DNA of 64,000 nt from Halomonas socia (GTDB taxonomy: Bacteria > Pseudomonadota > Gammaproteobacteria > Pseudomonadales > Halomonadaceae). How positions within the stretch are numbered: the first letter of the stretch is position 1; the number at the start of each line of letters is the position of its first letter. The position numbers and the translations under genes were made by a program. Shown piece after piece: positions 27,174-37,371 of the stretch. The stretch spans positions 1,736,001-1,800,000 of the forward strand of contig NZ_CP048812.1 of assembly GCF_010977575.1 (NCBI RefSeq), read 5' to 3'. A model generated the notes under the pieces. It did not search any database and was not told where the DNA came from. It saw nothing but the letters and a program-made list of their open reading frames with translations.

Positions 27174-28196
27174 ATGAACCGCAAGCTACTGCCGTGCCTG
27201 CTGGCGCTCTCTGTCGCTGGCCTGGCGACTACCGCCCACGCCACCACCCTGCGCATGTCGCACTTCTGGCCGGACGGCTCGGGGATCAACCAGGAAATCT
27301 TCCAAGCTTGGGCCGACACCATTGAGGAGCAGTCCGGTGGCGAGCTGCGGGTCGAGAACTACCCCTCCCAGACCCTGACCCAGGCCGACGCCGCCTACCA
27401 GGGCGTGGTCAACGGCATCTCGGATATCGCCATTACGGCCCAGGGCTATACCGCAGGCCGCTTCCCGCTGTCGCAGATCGTCGAGCTGCCGGGTGTGTCG
27501 GATACCGCCAGCCAGGGTGCCTGCATCCTGCAGACGCTGTACGACGACGGCCACCTGGAAAGCGAGTACGACGATACCAAGGTGCTGTTCATGTTCACCA
27601 CCGGGCCGGGCTACCTGCACACCACCGACAACGACATCCAGTCGCCGGACGACCTCTCCGGACTGCGCATTCGTCGCCCCACCGCCGTGGCCGGCCAGAT
27701 GCTCGAGAACCTCGGCGCCCAGCCGGTGGGCATGCCGGCCCCGGATATCTACACTTCGCTGCAGCGCGGCGTGGTCGATGGCCTGAGCTTTCCGTGGGAG
27801 GGCATGAAGGTGTTCCGCCTCAACGAGCTGGCCAGCTACCACACTCAGGTGCCGTTCTACTCGCTGATCTTCGTCGCCACCATGAGTCAGCGCAGCTTCG
27901 ACGGTCTGAGCGAAGAGCAGCAGGCGGTGATCGAGGACAACATGGGCATGGCCTGGAGTGAAATCGCCGGTGGCGTGTTCGATGGCCTCGACGAAGCGGG
28001 CAAGGCCGAAGCCGAAGAGGCCGGCCACACCATCCGTGTGATCGACAACCCGCTGGAGCACGACGACTGGGCCGAGCCGCTCAAGGCCGGTATCGAAACT
28101 TATCTCGACGAGCTTGAGGAGCGCGGCATCGACAACGCCCGTGAGGTCCATCAGGCCGCCATGGATGCGCGTGATGACTGCCCGGTACGGAGCTGA
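27174..28196 (+). CDS. TRAP transporter periplasmic binding protein (DctP family)
   Basis: A 340-residue binding protein. The signal peptide (MNRKLLPCLLALSVAGLATTAHA) is followed by TTLRMSHFWPDGSGINQEIFQAWADTIEEQ. The ligand core is RIRRPTAVAGQMLENLGAQPVGMPAPDIYTSLQRGVVDGLSFPWEGMKVFRLNELASYHT. AGGAGG precedes the ATG. It is followed by the small and large membrane subunits, making this the only complete TRAP system of its type here; the two orphan binding proteins near 16.7 and 22.96 kb are close paralogues. The neighbouring aldehyde dehydrogenase and van genes suggest an aromatic acid or aldehyde as ligand. Confidence 0.88.
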   Translation: MNRKLLPCLLALSVAGLATTAHATTLRMSHFWPDGSGINQEIFQAWADTIEEQSGGELRVENYPSQTLTQADAAYQGVVNGISDIAITAQGYTAGRFPLSQIVELPGVSDTASQGACILQTLYDDGHLESEYDDTKVLFMFTTGPGYLHTTDNDIQSPDDLSGLRIRRPTAVAGQMLENLGAQPVGMPAPDIYTSLQRGVVDGLSFPWEGMKVFRLNELASYHTQVPFYSLIFVATMSQRSFDGLSEEQQAVIEDNMGMAWSEIAGGVFDGLDEAGKAEAEEAGHTIRVIDNPLEHDDWAEPLKAGIETYLDELEERGIDNAREVHQAAMDARDDCPVRS

Positions 28197-28209
28197 TTGG
28201 AGTCTCTGA

Positions 28210-28734
28210 ATGCAAGCTCTCATGACCACGAGTCACTGGCTGGCCCGCTTGGGCCAGTTGGTGTCGGGTGTCGCCCTGCTGGCGCTGATGAGCGTGACCA
28301 TGGCCGATGTGCTGACGCGGCTGCTGTTTCGGCTCTCGGCCGGCAACATCAACTGGAGCGTCAGCGGCAGCGTGGAGCTGGTCAGCTACTTGATGATGTT
28401 TGCGCTGTTGGCGGCCATGGCGGCCAATATCGAAAAGAGCCAGGTGGTGGTTGAGGCCTTCAGCCACCGCCTGCCCGAAGCCTTCAAGCAGCGCCTCGGC
28501 GGCATCTACCTGATCGGTTTCTGCGTGCTCGGGGTGCTGATGACCCTGGGGCTGTGGCAGGAGGCGGCCAGCGCCGCGCGTCGCGGCCAGGTCACCCAGG
28601 ACCTGCGCATCCCGATGGGGCCGATCTACCAGTTCGGTGCCGTGCTGTGCGCACTGCTTGCCGCGCGCAGCCTGATCCACGTGCTGCTCGGCAGCCTGTT
28701 CGCCACCGAAGGGGGAGGCGCCAATGAGCAGTGA
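28210..28734 (+). CDS. TRAP transporter small membrane subunit (DctQ family)
   Basis: A 174-residue protein with four predicted membrane helices (LARLGQLVSGVALLALMSVTMADVLTRLLF; VELVSYLMMFALLAAMAANIEKS; IYLIGFCVLGVLMTLGLW; IYQFGAVLCALLAARSLIHVLL). The polar loop after helix two (IEKSQVVVEAF) is typical of DctQ. It lies 13 bases after the binding-protein gene and overlaps the large subunit gene by 11 bases. Confidence 0.88.
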   Translation: MQALMTTSHWLARLGQLVSGVALLALMSVTMADVLTRLLFRLSAGNINWSVSGSVELVSYLMMFALLAAMAANIEKSQVVVEAFSHRLPEAFKQRLGGIYLIGFCVLGVLMTLGLWQEAASAARRGQVTQDLRIPMGPIYQFGAVLCALLAARSLIHVLLGSLFATEGGGANEQ

Positions 28735-30010
28735 AATGATTGGCGGCCTCGGCCTGATCGGGTTGCTGGTGCTGCTGGTACTGCGCGTGCCGGTGGCGCT
28801 GTCGATGCTGATCGTCGGCGTGGTCGGTTTCGCCCAGGTGATCTCCTGGGGGGCGGCGGTGTCGATGGTCAAGTCGGTGCCGGTGGACGTGCTCTCGAGC
28901 TACAGCTTCAGCGCCATCCCGATGTTCATCCTGATGGGGGTGCTGGCGGCCCACTCCGGCATGGCCGGCATGCTGTTCAACTCCACGCGGGTGATGTGCG
29001 GCGGCTGGAAGGGCGGCATGGCGATCGCCACGGTGGGTTCCTGCGGGGTGTTCTCGGCGATCTCCGGTTCATCGCTGGCCACCGCCAGCACCATGACCCG
29101 GGTCGCACTGCCGGAGATGGAGAAGCATGGCTACGCGCGCTCGCTGGCCACCGGCACTCTGGCCGCCGGCGGTACCCTGGGCATCATGATCCCGCCCAGC
29201 ATCGCGCTGCTGATCTATGCGGTGATCACCGAGCAGTCGGTGGGCGACATGTTTGCCGCCGGGATCATCCCCGGCTTGATAGGGCTGCTGTTCTACGCCC
29301 TGACGGTGACCGTGGTGATGCGCCTCAAGCCCGAGCTGGCGGTGCCCGGCGAGCCCTCCAGCGCGCTGGACAAGCTCAAGTCGATCGCCGGCCTGGTGCC
29401 GTTCTTCACGGTCTTCGTGATCATCATCTTCGGTATCTATCAGGGCATGTTCACGCCCACCGAGGGGGCGGCGGTAGGTGCCTTCGCCACCCTGCTGTAC
29501 GCCCTTTACAAGGGCATGCGCCTGGCCGGGCTGTGGCGCAGCGTGCAGGAGACCCTGGCGCTGTCGGCGGTAGTGTTCTTCATGCTGATGGGCGCCGAGA
29601 CGCTGGGCTACTTCATCTCGGTGTCGCGGATCTCGTTCAGCATCAGCCAGTTCCTCGGAGGTCTCGATGTACCGACTATGGTAGTGCTGTTGCTGATTCT
29701 GCTGATGTACTTCGTGCTCGGCATGTTCATGGACTCCATCGCCATGCTGGTGATCACCGTACCGGTGGTGTTCCCAATTATCACCATGCTGGGGATCGAC
29801 CCGATCTGGTTCGGTATTCTCACCGTGTTGACGGTGGAACTGGGACTGGTGACGCCACCGGTGGGTATGAACGTGTTCGTGATCAAGGCCATGGCGCCCC
29901 ACGTCAAGCTGGGGGAGATCTACCGCGGGGTGGCGCCGTTCATCGTCGCCGACCTGCTGCGCCTAGTGCTGCTGCTGGCCTTTCCGGTATTGACCCTATG
30001 GCTGATCTAG
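28724..30010 (+). CDS. TRAP transporter large membrane subunit (DctM family)
   Basis: A 428-residue membrane protein of the DctM family, the sodium-coupled transport subunit. It has roughly twelve hydrophobic segments and the family motifs AIPMFILMGVLAAHSGMA, GSCGVFSAISGSSLATASTMTRVALPEM (the conserved serine- and threonine-rich hairpin) and GILIPPS-type GIMIPPSIALLIYAVITEQSVGDMFAAGIIPG. The second half repeats the pattern (FMLMGAETLGYF, ELGLVTPPVGMNVFVIKAMA). Confidence 0.9.
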   Translation: MSSEMIGGLGLIGLLVLLVLRVPVALSMLIVGVVGFAQVISWGAAVSMVKSVPVDVLSSYSFSAIPMFILMGVLAAHSGMAGMLFNSTRVMCGGWKGGMAIATVGSCGVFSAISGSSLATASTMTRVALPEMEKHGYARSLATGTLAAGGTLGIMIPPSIALLIYAVITEQSVGDMFAAGIIPGLIGLLFYALTVTVVMRLKPELAVPGEPSSALDKLKSIAGLVPFFTVFVIIIFGIYQGMFTPTEGAAVGAFATLLYALYKGMRLAGLWRSVQETLALSAVVFFMLMGAETLGYFISVSRISFSISQFLGGLDVPTMVVLLLILLMYFVLGMFMDSIAMLVITVPVVFPIITMLGIDPIWFGILTVLTVELGLVTPPVGMNVFVIKAMAPHVKLGEIYRGVAPFIVADLLRLVLLLAFPVLTLWLI

Positions 30011-30046
30011 CGCCTAGGCGATTCCATGACGACAAGGAGTGACGAG

Positions 30047-31498
30047 ATGACCAAGCTAGACCTGCTGATCGGCGGCGCATCCAGTGCCGCCCAGGGCGGC
30101 GCGACCTTCGCCCGTCACAATCCGCTGAGCACCGAGGCCGTGACCACGGCGGCGGCCGCTACGGTAGAGGACGCCACCCGTGCGGTGGAATCCGCCCAGG
30201 CCGCTTTCGACAGCTGGTCACAGAGCGGCCCCAGGGAGCGTCGCACCAAGCTGCTCAAGGCCGCCGATTTGGTGGAGGCGCGCCAGGCGGAGTTCATCGA
30301 GCGCATGGTCGACGAGACTGGTGCCACCCCCGGCTGGGCCGGCTTCAACGTGATGGTCGCCGCCGGCATGCTGCGCGAGGCCGCCGCCCTGACCACCCAG
30401 ATCCAGGGCGACGTGATCCCCTCCAATGTGCCCGACAACATGGCCATGGGTGTGCGCGTGCCGTGCGGCGTGGTGCTGGGCATCGCGCCCTGGAACGCGC
30501 CGATCATCCTCGGAACCCGCGCCGTGGCGACGCCGCTGGCGTGTGGCAACAGCGTGATCCTCAAGGCCTCCGAGCAGTGCCCGGCGACCCATCACCTGAT
30601 CGGTGAGGTGCTGGTCGAGGCGGGACTCGGCGACGGCGTGGTCAATGTGATCACCAATGCCCCGGACGACGCCCCGGCGGTGGTGGCGGCGTTGGTCGAG
30701 CATCCGGCGGTGCGCCGTGTCAACTTCACTGGCTCGACCCAGGTCGGGCGGATCATCGCCGAGAAGGCCGCCAAGCATCTCAAGCCGGCGCTGCTGGAAC
30801 TGGGCGGCAAGGCGCCGTTCCTGGTGCTCGATGACGCTGACCTCGACGCCGCGGTGGATGCGGCGATCTTCGGCGCCTTCTTCAACCAGGGCCAGATCTG
30901 CATGTCCACCGAGCGGCTGATCGTCGACCACAGCGTCGCCGACGCCTTCGTCGAAAAGCTCGCCGCCCGCGCCAAGGCGCTCAAGGCCGGCGATCCCCGC
31001 GCCGAGGGCAACGCCCTCGGCACCTTGATCAACGCCGAGTCGGGCACCAAGCTCAACGGCCTTATCGACGACGCGCTGAGCCAGGGCGCACGTCTGGCCG
31101 CTGGCGGCAAGGCCGAGGGCGTTGTGATGCAGGCCACGGTAATCGACGGCGTGACCAAGCAGATGCGCCTCTACTCGGAGGAGTCGTTCGGCCCGGTGGT
31201 GGCGATGATCCGCGTCGACGGTGAAGAGGAGGCGATTCGCGTCGCCAACGACAGCGACTATGGCCTCTCGGCGGCGGTATTCAGCCGCGACACCGCGCGG
31301 GCGATCAAGGTCGCCGGGCGCATCCAGTCGGGCATCTGCCATATCAACGCGCCGACCGTCCACGACGAGCCGCAGATGCCGTTCGGCGGGGTCAAGGATA
31401 GCGGCTACGGACGCTTCGGTGGCAAGGCTGGCATCGAGGAGTTCACCGAGCTGCGCTGGATGACGCTGCAGCTGGGGCCGCGCCACTACCCGATTTAA
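30047..31498 (+). CDS. NAD-dependent aromatic aldehyde dehydrogenase (vanillin/salicylaldehyde dehydrogenase-like)
   Basis: A 483-residue aldehyde dehydrogenase. Cofactor and catalytic motifs are present: [64 protein letters not shown] (catalytic glutamate) and [14 protein letters not shown] (catalytic cysteine). The sequence style, including [14 protein letters not shown] and [29 protein letters not shown], is that of vanillin and salicylaldehyde dehydrogenases. The ATG at 30047 has AAGGAG 8 bases upstream; an earlier ATG 21 bases before lacks one. It follows the TRAP operon by 36 bases, suggesting uptake and oxidation of an aromatic aldehyde or its precursor. Vanillin would give vanillate for vanAB. 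Confidence 0.85.
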   Translation: MTKLDLLIGGASSAAQGGATFARHNPLSTEAVTTAAAATVEDATRAVESAQAAFDSWSQSGPRERRTKLLKAADLVEARQAEFIERMVDETGATPGWAGFNVMVAAGMLREAAALTTQIQGDVIPSNVPDNMAMGVRVPCGVVLGIAPWNAPIILGTRAVATPLACGNSVILKASEQCPATHHLIGEVLVEAGLGDGVVNVITNAPDDAPAVVAALVEHPAVRRVNFTGSTQVGRIIAEKAAKHLKPALLELGGKAPFLVLDDADLDAAVDAAIFGAFFNQGQICMSTERLIVDHSVADAFVEKLAARAKALKAGDPRAEGNALGTLINAESGTKLNGLIDDALSQGARLAAGGKAEGVVMQATVIDGVTKQMRLYSEESFGPVVAMIRVDGEEEAIRVANDSDYGLSAAVFSRDTARAIKVAGRIQSGICHINAPTVHDEPQMPFGGVKDSGYGRFGGKAGIEEFTELRWMTLQLGPRHYPI

Positions 31499-32280
31499 CG
31501 CGGTGCCATGCGAATGGCCCCATCCAGGCGAATCGTCTCCCCGTTGAGCATGGGGTTGTCGACGATATGGCAGGCTAGGCGCGCGAACTCGTCGGGCTCG
31601 CCCAGGCGGCTGGGGAAGGGGATGGACGCCGCCAGGGATTGCTGGGCCTCTTCCGGCAGCGACTCCATCAGCGGCGTCCGGAACAGCCCCGGAGCGATAG
31701 TCATCACGCGAATGCCGTGACGCGCCAGTTCGCGAGCGATGGGCAGGGTCATGGCGACGATGCCGCCCTTGGAGGCCGCGTATGCGGGTTGGCCGATCTG
31801 ACCATCAAAGGCGGCCACCGACGCGGTGTTGATGATCACTCCGCGCTCGCCGTCGGCCTGGGGCTTGCCCTTGGCCATGGCCGCCGCGGCCAGTCGCAGC
31901 ATGTTGAAGTTGCCCAACAGGTTGATGTTGACGATACGCGAGAAGGCGTCGAGTGGCAGCGGTTCGCCATGACGATCGACTACCTTGGCGGGGTCGCCGA
32001 TCCCGGCGCAGTTGATCAGCCCCTGCAGGCCGCCGAAGGCCCCCAAGGCGAGGTCGACCACGGCCTGGGCATCGTCTTCGCTGGTCACGTCGGTACGCCG
32101 GAAGCGCACGCGCTCATCCGCACCCTGGGCATTCAGCTCGGCGGCCAGCGCCTCGCCGCGCTCGGCATTGATATCGGCGATCACGACCTTGCCGCCGGCG
32201 CCGTGCAGGGCGCGCACCGTGGCTTCACCGAGGCCCGAGGCGCCGCCGCTGACGATAAAAGTGTTGTCCTGGAATTTCAT
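31495..32280 (-). CDS. Short-chain dehydrogenase/reductase, HSD10-like
   Basis: A 261-residue SDR. The NAD-binding motif is [15 protein letters not shown], followed by [14 protein letters not shown] (acidic residue favouring NAD) and NCAGIG. The catalytic residues are S in INTASVAAF, then YAASKGG. The sequence resembles 3-hydroxyacyl-CoA dehydrogenase type II (17-beta-HSD10-like) including [38 protein letters not shown]. The ATG at 32280 has AAGGAG about 7 bases upstream. It converges on the aldehyde dehydrogenase with a 4-base overlap of the ends. The substrate is unclear; beta-oxidation of acyl-CoA is the family's role. Confidence 0.8.
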   Translation of the reverse strand: MKFQDNTFIVSGGASGLGEATVRALHGAGGKVVIADINAERGEALAAELNAQGADERVRFRRTDVTSEDDAQAVVDLALGAFGGLQGLINCAGIGDPAKVVDRHGEPLPLDAFSRIVNINLLGNFNMLRLAAAAMAKGKPQADGERGVIINTASVAAFDGQIGQPAYAASKGGIVAMTLPIARELARHGIRVMTIAPGLFRTPLMESLPEEAQQSLAASIPFPSRLGEPDEFARLACHIVDNPMLNGETIRLDGAIRMAPR

Positions 32281-32354
32281 CAATATCTCCTTCGTTGTAT
32301 CTAAGATCGCCCATGCTCACTTCGTGGATTAGGCCCCTGGACTGTTCGTAACGC

Positions 32355-33272
32355 TCAGTCGTCAGGCGTGCCGTGCTGCCGCAGCCGAAACCCCTTGGGC
32401 GTAAGCCCGGTGTGGCGCTTGAAGAAGCGCGTGAAATAGGCCGGTTCCGAGAAGCCGAGGCTGTCGGCGACCTCGCTGATGGTCATGTTGGTGTAGGTGA
32501 GCTGGCGCTTGGCCTCGAGCAGCACGCGTTCGTGGAGCAACTGCAGGGCGCTGCGGTCGGCCAGTTGGCGGCACAGGGTGTTGAGGTGGGCGGCGGTAAT
32601 CCCGAGCTGCTTGGCCAGTGATTCGACGGTGGGCTGCTCGCGGTAGTGGGCCTCGATCAGCGCCTGGAAGCGCTGCAGGTGGCCGCGTCCGCGGTCGCTG
32701 GTGTTGGACAGTGGGCGTGGCGTCGCCGCGTGGCTGCGCTGGCGCTCCGCGCGGCGGGCGATCTGTGCCGCCAGCGCCTGGGTCAGGGCATGGAGGACCA
32801 CTTCGCGGTTGGCCGCCGGGCGACGATACTCGTCGGCGATCTGGGCGACCAGCAGGGCGATGGACTGGGCCTCGCTGCTATCCACCAGCCGGTAGTGGCC
32901 GCCGCGCTGCAGGGCGGCGCCCTGATGGCCGAGGGCGCCGATCAGGTGCTCGGCCAGCGGTTGGGCCAGGGTGATGATATGCCCGCGAATCTGTTGCTCG
33001 AAGCGAAAGCCGTGGATCGCCATGGCCGGCACCACGATCAGCGCCGGGCCACCGAAGCGCGTCTGGCTGCCTTCCAGGTCGAGCACCACCTCGCCGGCGG
33101 CGATATGCAGCAGGTGCAGCAGGTCGGCATGGCGGTGGGTCTTGATGTGCCAGTCATGGAGCTGGCTGCGTTCGGCGATGGATTCGCAGTGCAGCAGATC
33201 CGGGGTCGGCCAGTGGCGGGTTTCGCCATAGAGCTTGAACACCGGCACGGCATCGTGGCTGAGGGCGGGCAT
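32355..33272 (-). CDS. AraC-family regulator of pobA (PobC/PobR type)
   Basis: A 305-residue AraC-type activator. An N-terminal cupin sensor (VPVFKLYGETRHWPTPDLLHCESIAERSQLHDWHIKTHRHADLLHLLHIAAGEVVLDLEG) precedes the double helix-turn-helix (VESLAKQLGITAAHLNTLCRQLADRSALQLLHERVLLEAKRQLTYTNMTISEVADSLGFSEPAYFTRFFKRHTGLTPKGFR). Proteins of this exact design next to pobA activate 4-hydroxybenzoate hydroxylase in pseudomonads. It is divergent from pobA across a 154-bp gap. The gene order supports the assignment. Confidence 0.83.
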   Translation of the reverse strand: MPALSHDAVPVFKLYGETRHWPTPDLLHCESIAERSQLHDWHIKTHRHADLLHLLHIAAGEVVLDLEGSQTRFGGPALIVVPAMAIHGFRFEQQIRGHIITLAQPLAEHLIGALGHQGAALQRGGHYRLVDSSEAQSIALLVAQIADEYRRPAANREVVLHALTQALAAQIARRAERQRSHAATPRPLSNTSDRGRGHLQRFQALIEAHYREQPTVESLAKQLGITAAHLNTLCRQLADRSALQLLHERVLLEAKRQLTYTNMTISEVADSLGFSEPAYFTRFFKRHTGLTPKGFRLRQHGTPDD

Positions 33273-33300
33273 GCGGGGTTCCTCTCGTGACGTCGACTAA

Positions 33301-34623
<1,323 letters not shown>

Positions 34624-34652
34624 CGCAGCACCCTATCATCTCGTCCTCCTAG

Positions 34653-34677
34653 GCCCGGGCACTGCTCGGGCTTTTTT
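34653..34677 (+). terminator. pobA terminator
   Basis: GCCCG and CGGGC pair around a 9-base loop and are followed by six Ts, 30 bases after the pobA stop codon. Confidence 0.75.
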
Positions 34678-34780
34678 GTGGGCTGGATGGGGTGAGACGG
34701 TCTGGCCTACCTGCTGTTGGAACGGCTGCGTCGGGTGTATGTACCTGAAGCGTACTGGCGGCGCTCATGAAATATCCGGG

Positions 34781-35482
34781 CTAGGTGCCCTGCGCCTTCG
34801 GGGGCTCGGCATGGCACAGCACGAAGGCCAGCGCCTCGGCGAAGCCGTCCATCACTGCCAGGCCATGGCGCGCGGAAAGCGCCGCGCCGCGCCCGGCGAA
34901 GGCGCCGGAGCCCAGCACGATGGCGCGAGCCCCCTGCGCCCGAGCCTGCTCGCAGAGCCTTGCCAGCCGCGCCTCGGCCTCGGGTGTGCGTGCCGCGGTG
35001 TCGCTGACGCCGATACCGGTGGCCACCACGCGGCAGCGCTCGTTGATGTTGTAGCGCTCGCAGAGCGACTCGATGGTGGCCACGGCCCCGTCGAAGGTGG
35101 TGATCACCGTGAAGGGGCCGCCGGTGGCATCCGCGCTGCGGATGCCCGCTTCCGCCAGGCTGACCACCGGGGCGCCGGTGAGGGCGCGGGCCTCGGCGAC
35201 GGCGATATCATCGAAGCAGGCGAGGATATAGCCGGCGTAGCCCTCTGCCATGCGGGTGCGGATTAGCTCCAGCACGTGGCGCGTGGCGCAGGCCTTGTCC
35301 TGCCCGCTCTCCACCGCGTGGGGCCCGTGGGGCGGGCTCACCGCCTCGACGACCACCCCGGGCGGGGCCTGGGCCTGCAGCACCGCCTGAACGTGCTGGG
35401 TGACGGTTGGGTTGGTGTTGGGGTTGATGGCCAGAACGCGATAGGGGGCTGGCGGAGTGGCGTCTCCAGGGTAATGGTTCAT
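34781..35482 (-). CDS. Asp/Glu/hydantoin racemase family protein
   Basis: A 233-residue member of the Asp/Glu/hydantoin racemase superfamily. It begins with the family signature RVLAINPNTNPTVTQHVQ. The two catalytic cysteines expected in this fold appear in YILACFDDIAV and possibly elsewhere, but the usual second GC(T/A) motif reads LGSGAFAGRGAAL, where serine-glycine-alanine replaces the cysteine. That may mean a decarboxylase or altered activity. It is the last gene of an operon with a complete TRAP transporter. The transported compound is unknown. Confidence 0.78.
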   Translation of the reverse strand: MNHYPGDATPPAPYRVLAINPNTNPTVTQHVQAVLQAQAPPGVVVEAVSPPHGPHAVESGQDKACATRHVLELIRTRMAEGYAGYILACFDDIAVAEARALTGAPVVSLAEAGIRSADATGGPFTVITTFDGAVATIESLCERYNINERCRVVATGIGVSDTAARTPEAEARLARLCEQARAQGARAIVLGSGAFAGRGAALSARHGLAVMDGFAEALAFVLCHAEPPKAQGT

Positions 35483-35485
35483 TGA

Positions 35486-36790
35486 TCAGCGCCCCGCCAG
35501 CAGGTCGGGGAGCCACATCACGATCTGTGGCCAGACCATGATGGCGAGGGTGAACAGCGCCATGATCATCACGAAGGGCAGCGAGCCCCAGATGACGTCG
35601 TTGAAGCTGCCACCGTCCTTGCGTACGCCCTGTACCACGAAGAGGTTCATGCCCACCGGCGGGGTGATCAAGGCGATTTCGCACATCAGCACGATGAAGA
35701 TGCCGAACCAGATCGGGTCCACGCCCACGGCCATTACCATCGGCACCGTGATCGGCACCGTCAGCACCAGCATCGACATGGCATCCATGAAGGTGCCGAG
35801 CACCACGTAGAAGAGCAGCAGCACCAGCAGCAGGCCCACCTGGGTCAGGCCGAAGCTGGCCACCCACTGGGTCAGCGCCTGGGTCACGCCCAGCATGGAG
35901 AGGGTCACGTTGAGCAGCAGGGCGCACATCAGCACGATGATCACCATGCCGGTGGTCTTGGCGGCGTGCAGCGAGCAGTGGATCAGCAGATCGAAGCTCA
36001 GCTTGCCGCCGGCCACGATAAAGGCCAGCGCGATCATCACCCCGATGGCGGCGGACTCGGTGGGCGTGGCAATCCCCCCGTAGATGCTGCCCATCACCAC
36101 CCCGAAGATCACCAAGGGCGGCACCAGGTGACGCGAGAGGGCGAGCTTCTCGCGCAGTGGCAGGTTGACCTCCACCATGGAGGCGCTGCCCGCCTTGCCG
36201 TGGGCCACGAAGAGGTAGAGGGAGAACAGCAGGGCCAGGGTGATGCCCGGTATCAGACCGGCGGCGAAGAGCTGGCTGACCGAGGTGTTGGCCAGTTGGC
36301 CGTAGACCAGCAGATTGATGCTGGGGGGAATCAGGATGCCCAGGGTGCCGCCGGCGGCCAGCGAGCCCAGGGCGGGGCGCACCGGGTAGCGGTACTTCTG
36401 CAGCGCCGGCAACGAGATGGTGCCCACGGTGGCGGCGGTGGCCACCGAGGAGCCCGAAGTGGCGGAGAATAGCGTGCAGGTGGCGATGTTGGTGTGGAGA
36501 AGCCCGCCCGGCAGGCGGTTGAACCACACTGAGAGAGCCGCGTACATGCGGTCGGCGATACCGCCGCGCAGCAGCAGCTCGCCGAGTAGCATGAACAGCG
36601 GGATCGCCAGCATGGAGGGGCTGTTCAGGCTGCTCCAGATCACGCCGCCCATCATGTCCACCAGGGGGAAGCCGTGCATCAGGTAGCCGCCGATCACGCC
36701 GACGAAGAGAATGGCCACGGCCACCGGAATGCTCAGCAACATCAGGCCGAGCATGATGAAGAACGCCGCGGCGATCAGGGGAATGCTCAT
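35486..36790 (-). CDS. TRAP transporter large membrane subunit (DctM family)
   Basis: A 434-residue polytopic membrane protein. It starts at the ATG after the DctQ gene (MSIPLIAAAFFIMLGLMLLSIPVAVAILF). The DctM hairpin motif reads CTLFSATSGSSVATAATVGTISLPAL, followed by GTLGILIPPSINLLVYGQLANTSVSQLFAAGLIPG. The C-terminal repeat has LMCEIALITPPVGMNLFVVQGV. It overlaps the DctQ gene by four bases and is followed after 3 bases by the racemase. Confidence 0.9.
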   Translation of the reverse strand: MSIPLIAAAFFIMLGLMLLSIPVAVAILFVGVIGGYLMHGFPLVDMMGGVIWSSLNSPSMLAIPLFMLLGELLLRGGIADRMYAALSVWFNRLPGGLLHTNIATCTLFSATSGSSVATAATVGTISLPALQKYRYPVRPALGSLAAGGTLGILIPPSINLLVYGQLANTSVSQLFAAGLIPGITLALLFSLYLFVAHGKAGSASMVEVNLPLREKLALSRHLVPPLVIFGVVMGSIYGGIATPTESAAIGVMIALAFIVAGGKLSFDLLIHCSLHAAKTTGMVIIVLMCALLLNVTLSMLGVTQALTQWVASFGLTQVGLLLVLLLFYVVLGTFMDAMSMLVLTVPITVPMVMAVGVDPIWFGIFIVLMCEIALITPPVGMNLFVVQGVRKDGGSFNDVIWGSLPFVMIMALFTLAIMVWPQIVMWLPDLLAGR

Positions 36791-37356
36791 GACTGGCCTC
36801 CGTCGCGCTGTTTCAGATCCTCGAGCTCCGCGTCCAGTTCGTCCTGGGTCGAGCTGGGGCCGAAGCGGAGGTTGAGTGCCTTCCAGTCGCCTCGCAGCAG
36901 CAGCCCCATGGCCTGCACGGTCAGCACCGCGGCGGCCAGGGTGAAGGCGCTCATGGCGATCAGCCACACCGTCTGGGGGTAGATCAGCGGCGTGGCCCGT
37001 GGCGTCTGGGCGATGGAGCCGTAGAGTCGGGTGTCCTGGACGGTCTGGATAGTGAAGTAGAGCAGGAAGGCCGCCAGCAGCCCGAGGGTAAGGGCGGCTA
37101 GGGCGTTGAGCACCGCCTGCACCCGGGAGGGCAGGCGCATGTGCACCAGGTTGATGCGGATGTGGGACTGCTCGACCATGGCCACGCAGAACGCCAGCGG
37201 GGCTGCGATGGCGATGGCGTAGCCACCCAGCTCATCGACCCCGCCGAGCGACATCGAGAACGCCTTGCGGATCACGGTTTCCACCGTGATCAGTAGGGCC
37301 AGAATCATCATCATGGCGCCGAACAGCATGCCGAGAATGCGAGCGTAGATCGTCAT
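36787..37356 (-). CDS. TRAP transporter small membrane subunit (DctQ family)
   Basis: A 189-residue membrane protein with four hydrophobic helices (MLFGAMMMILALLITVETVI; GGYAIAIAAPLAFCVAMVEQSHIRINLV; AALTLGLLAAFLLYF; YPQTVWLIAMSAFTLAAAVLTVQAM). EQSHIRINLVHMRLP is the conserved loop. An acidic cytoplasmic tail (DELDAELEDLKQ) is appended. It lies between the binding protein and the large subunit. Confidence 0.87.
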   Translation of the reverse strand: MTIYARILGMLFGAMMMILALLITVETVIRKAFSMSLGGVDELGGYAIAIAAPLAFCVAMVEQSHIRINLVHMRLPSRVQAVLNALAALTLGLLAAFLLYFTIQTVQDTRLYGSIAQTPRATPLIYPQTVWLIAMSAFTLAAAVLTVQAMGLLLRGDWKALNLRFGPSSTQDELDAELEDLKQRDGGQS

Positions 37357-37371
37357 CGTCGCCTCCCAGCC

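Noticed and set aside
29069-29902. Minus-strand open frame opposite the DctM gene
   Set aside because: Very rich in histidine and glutamine, as expected opposite hydrophobic codons; no function.
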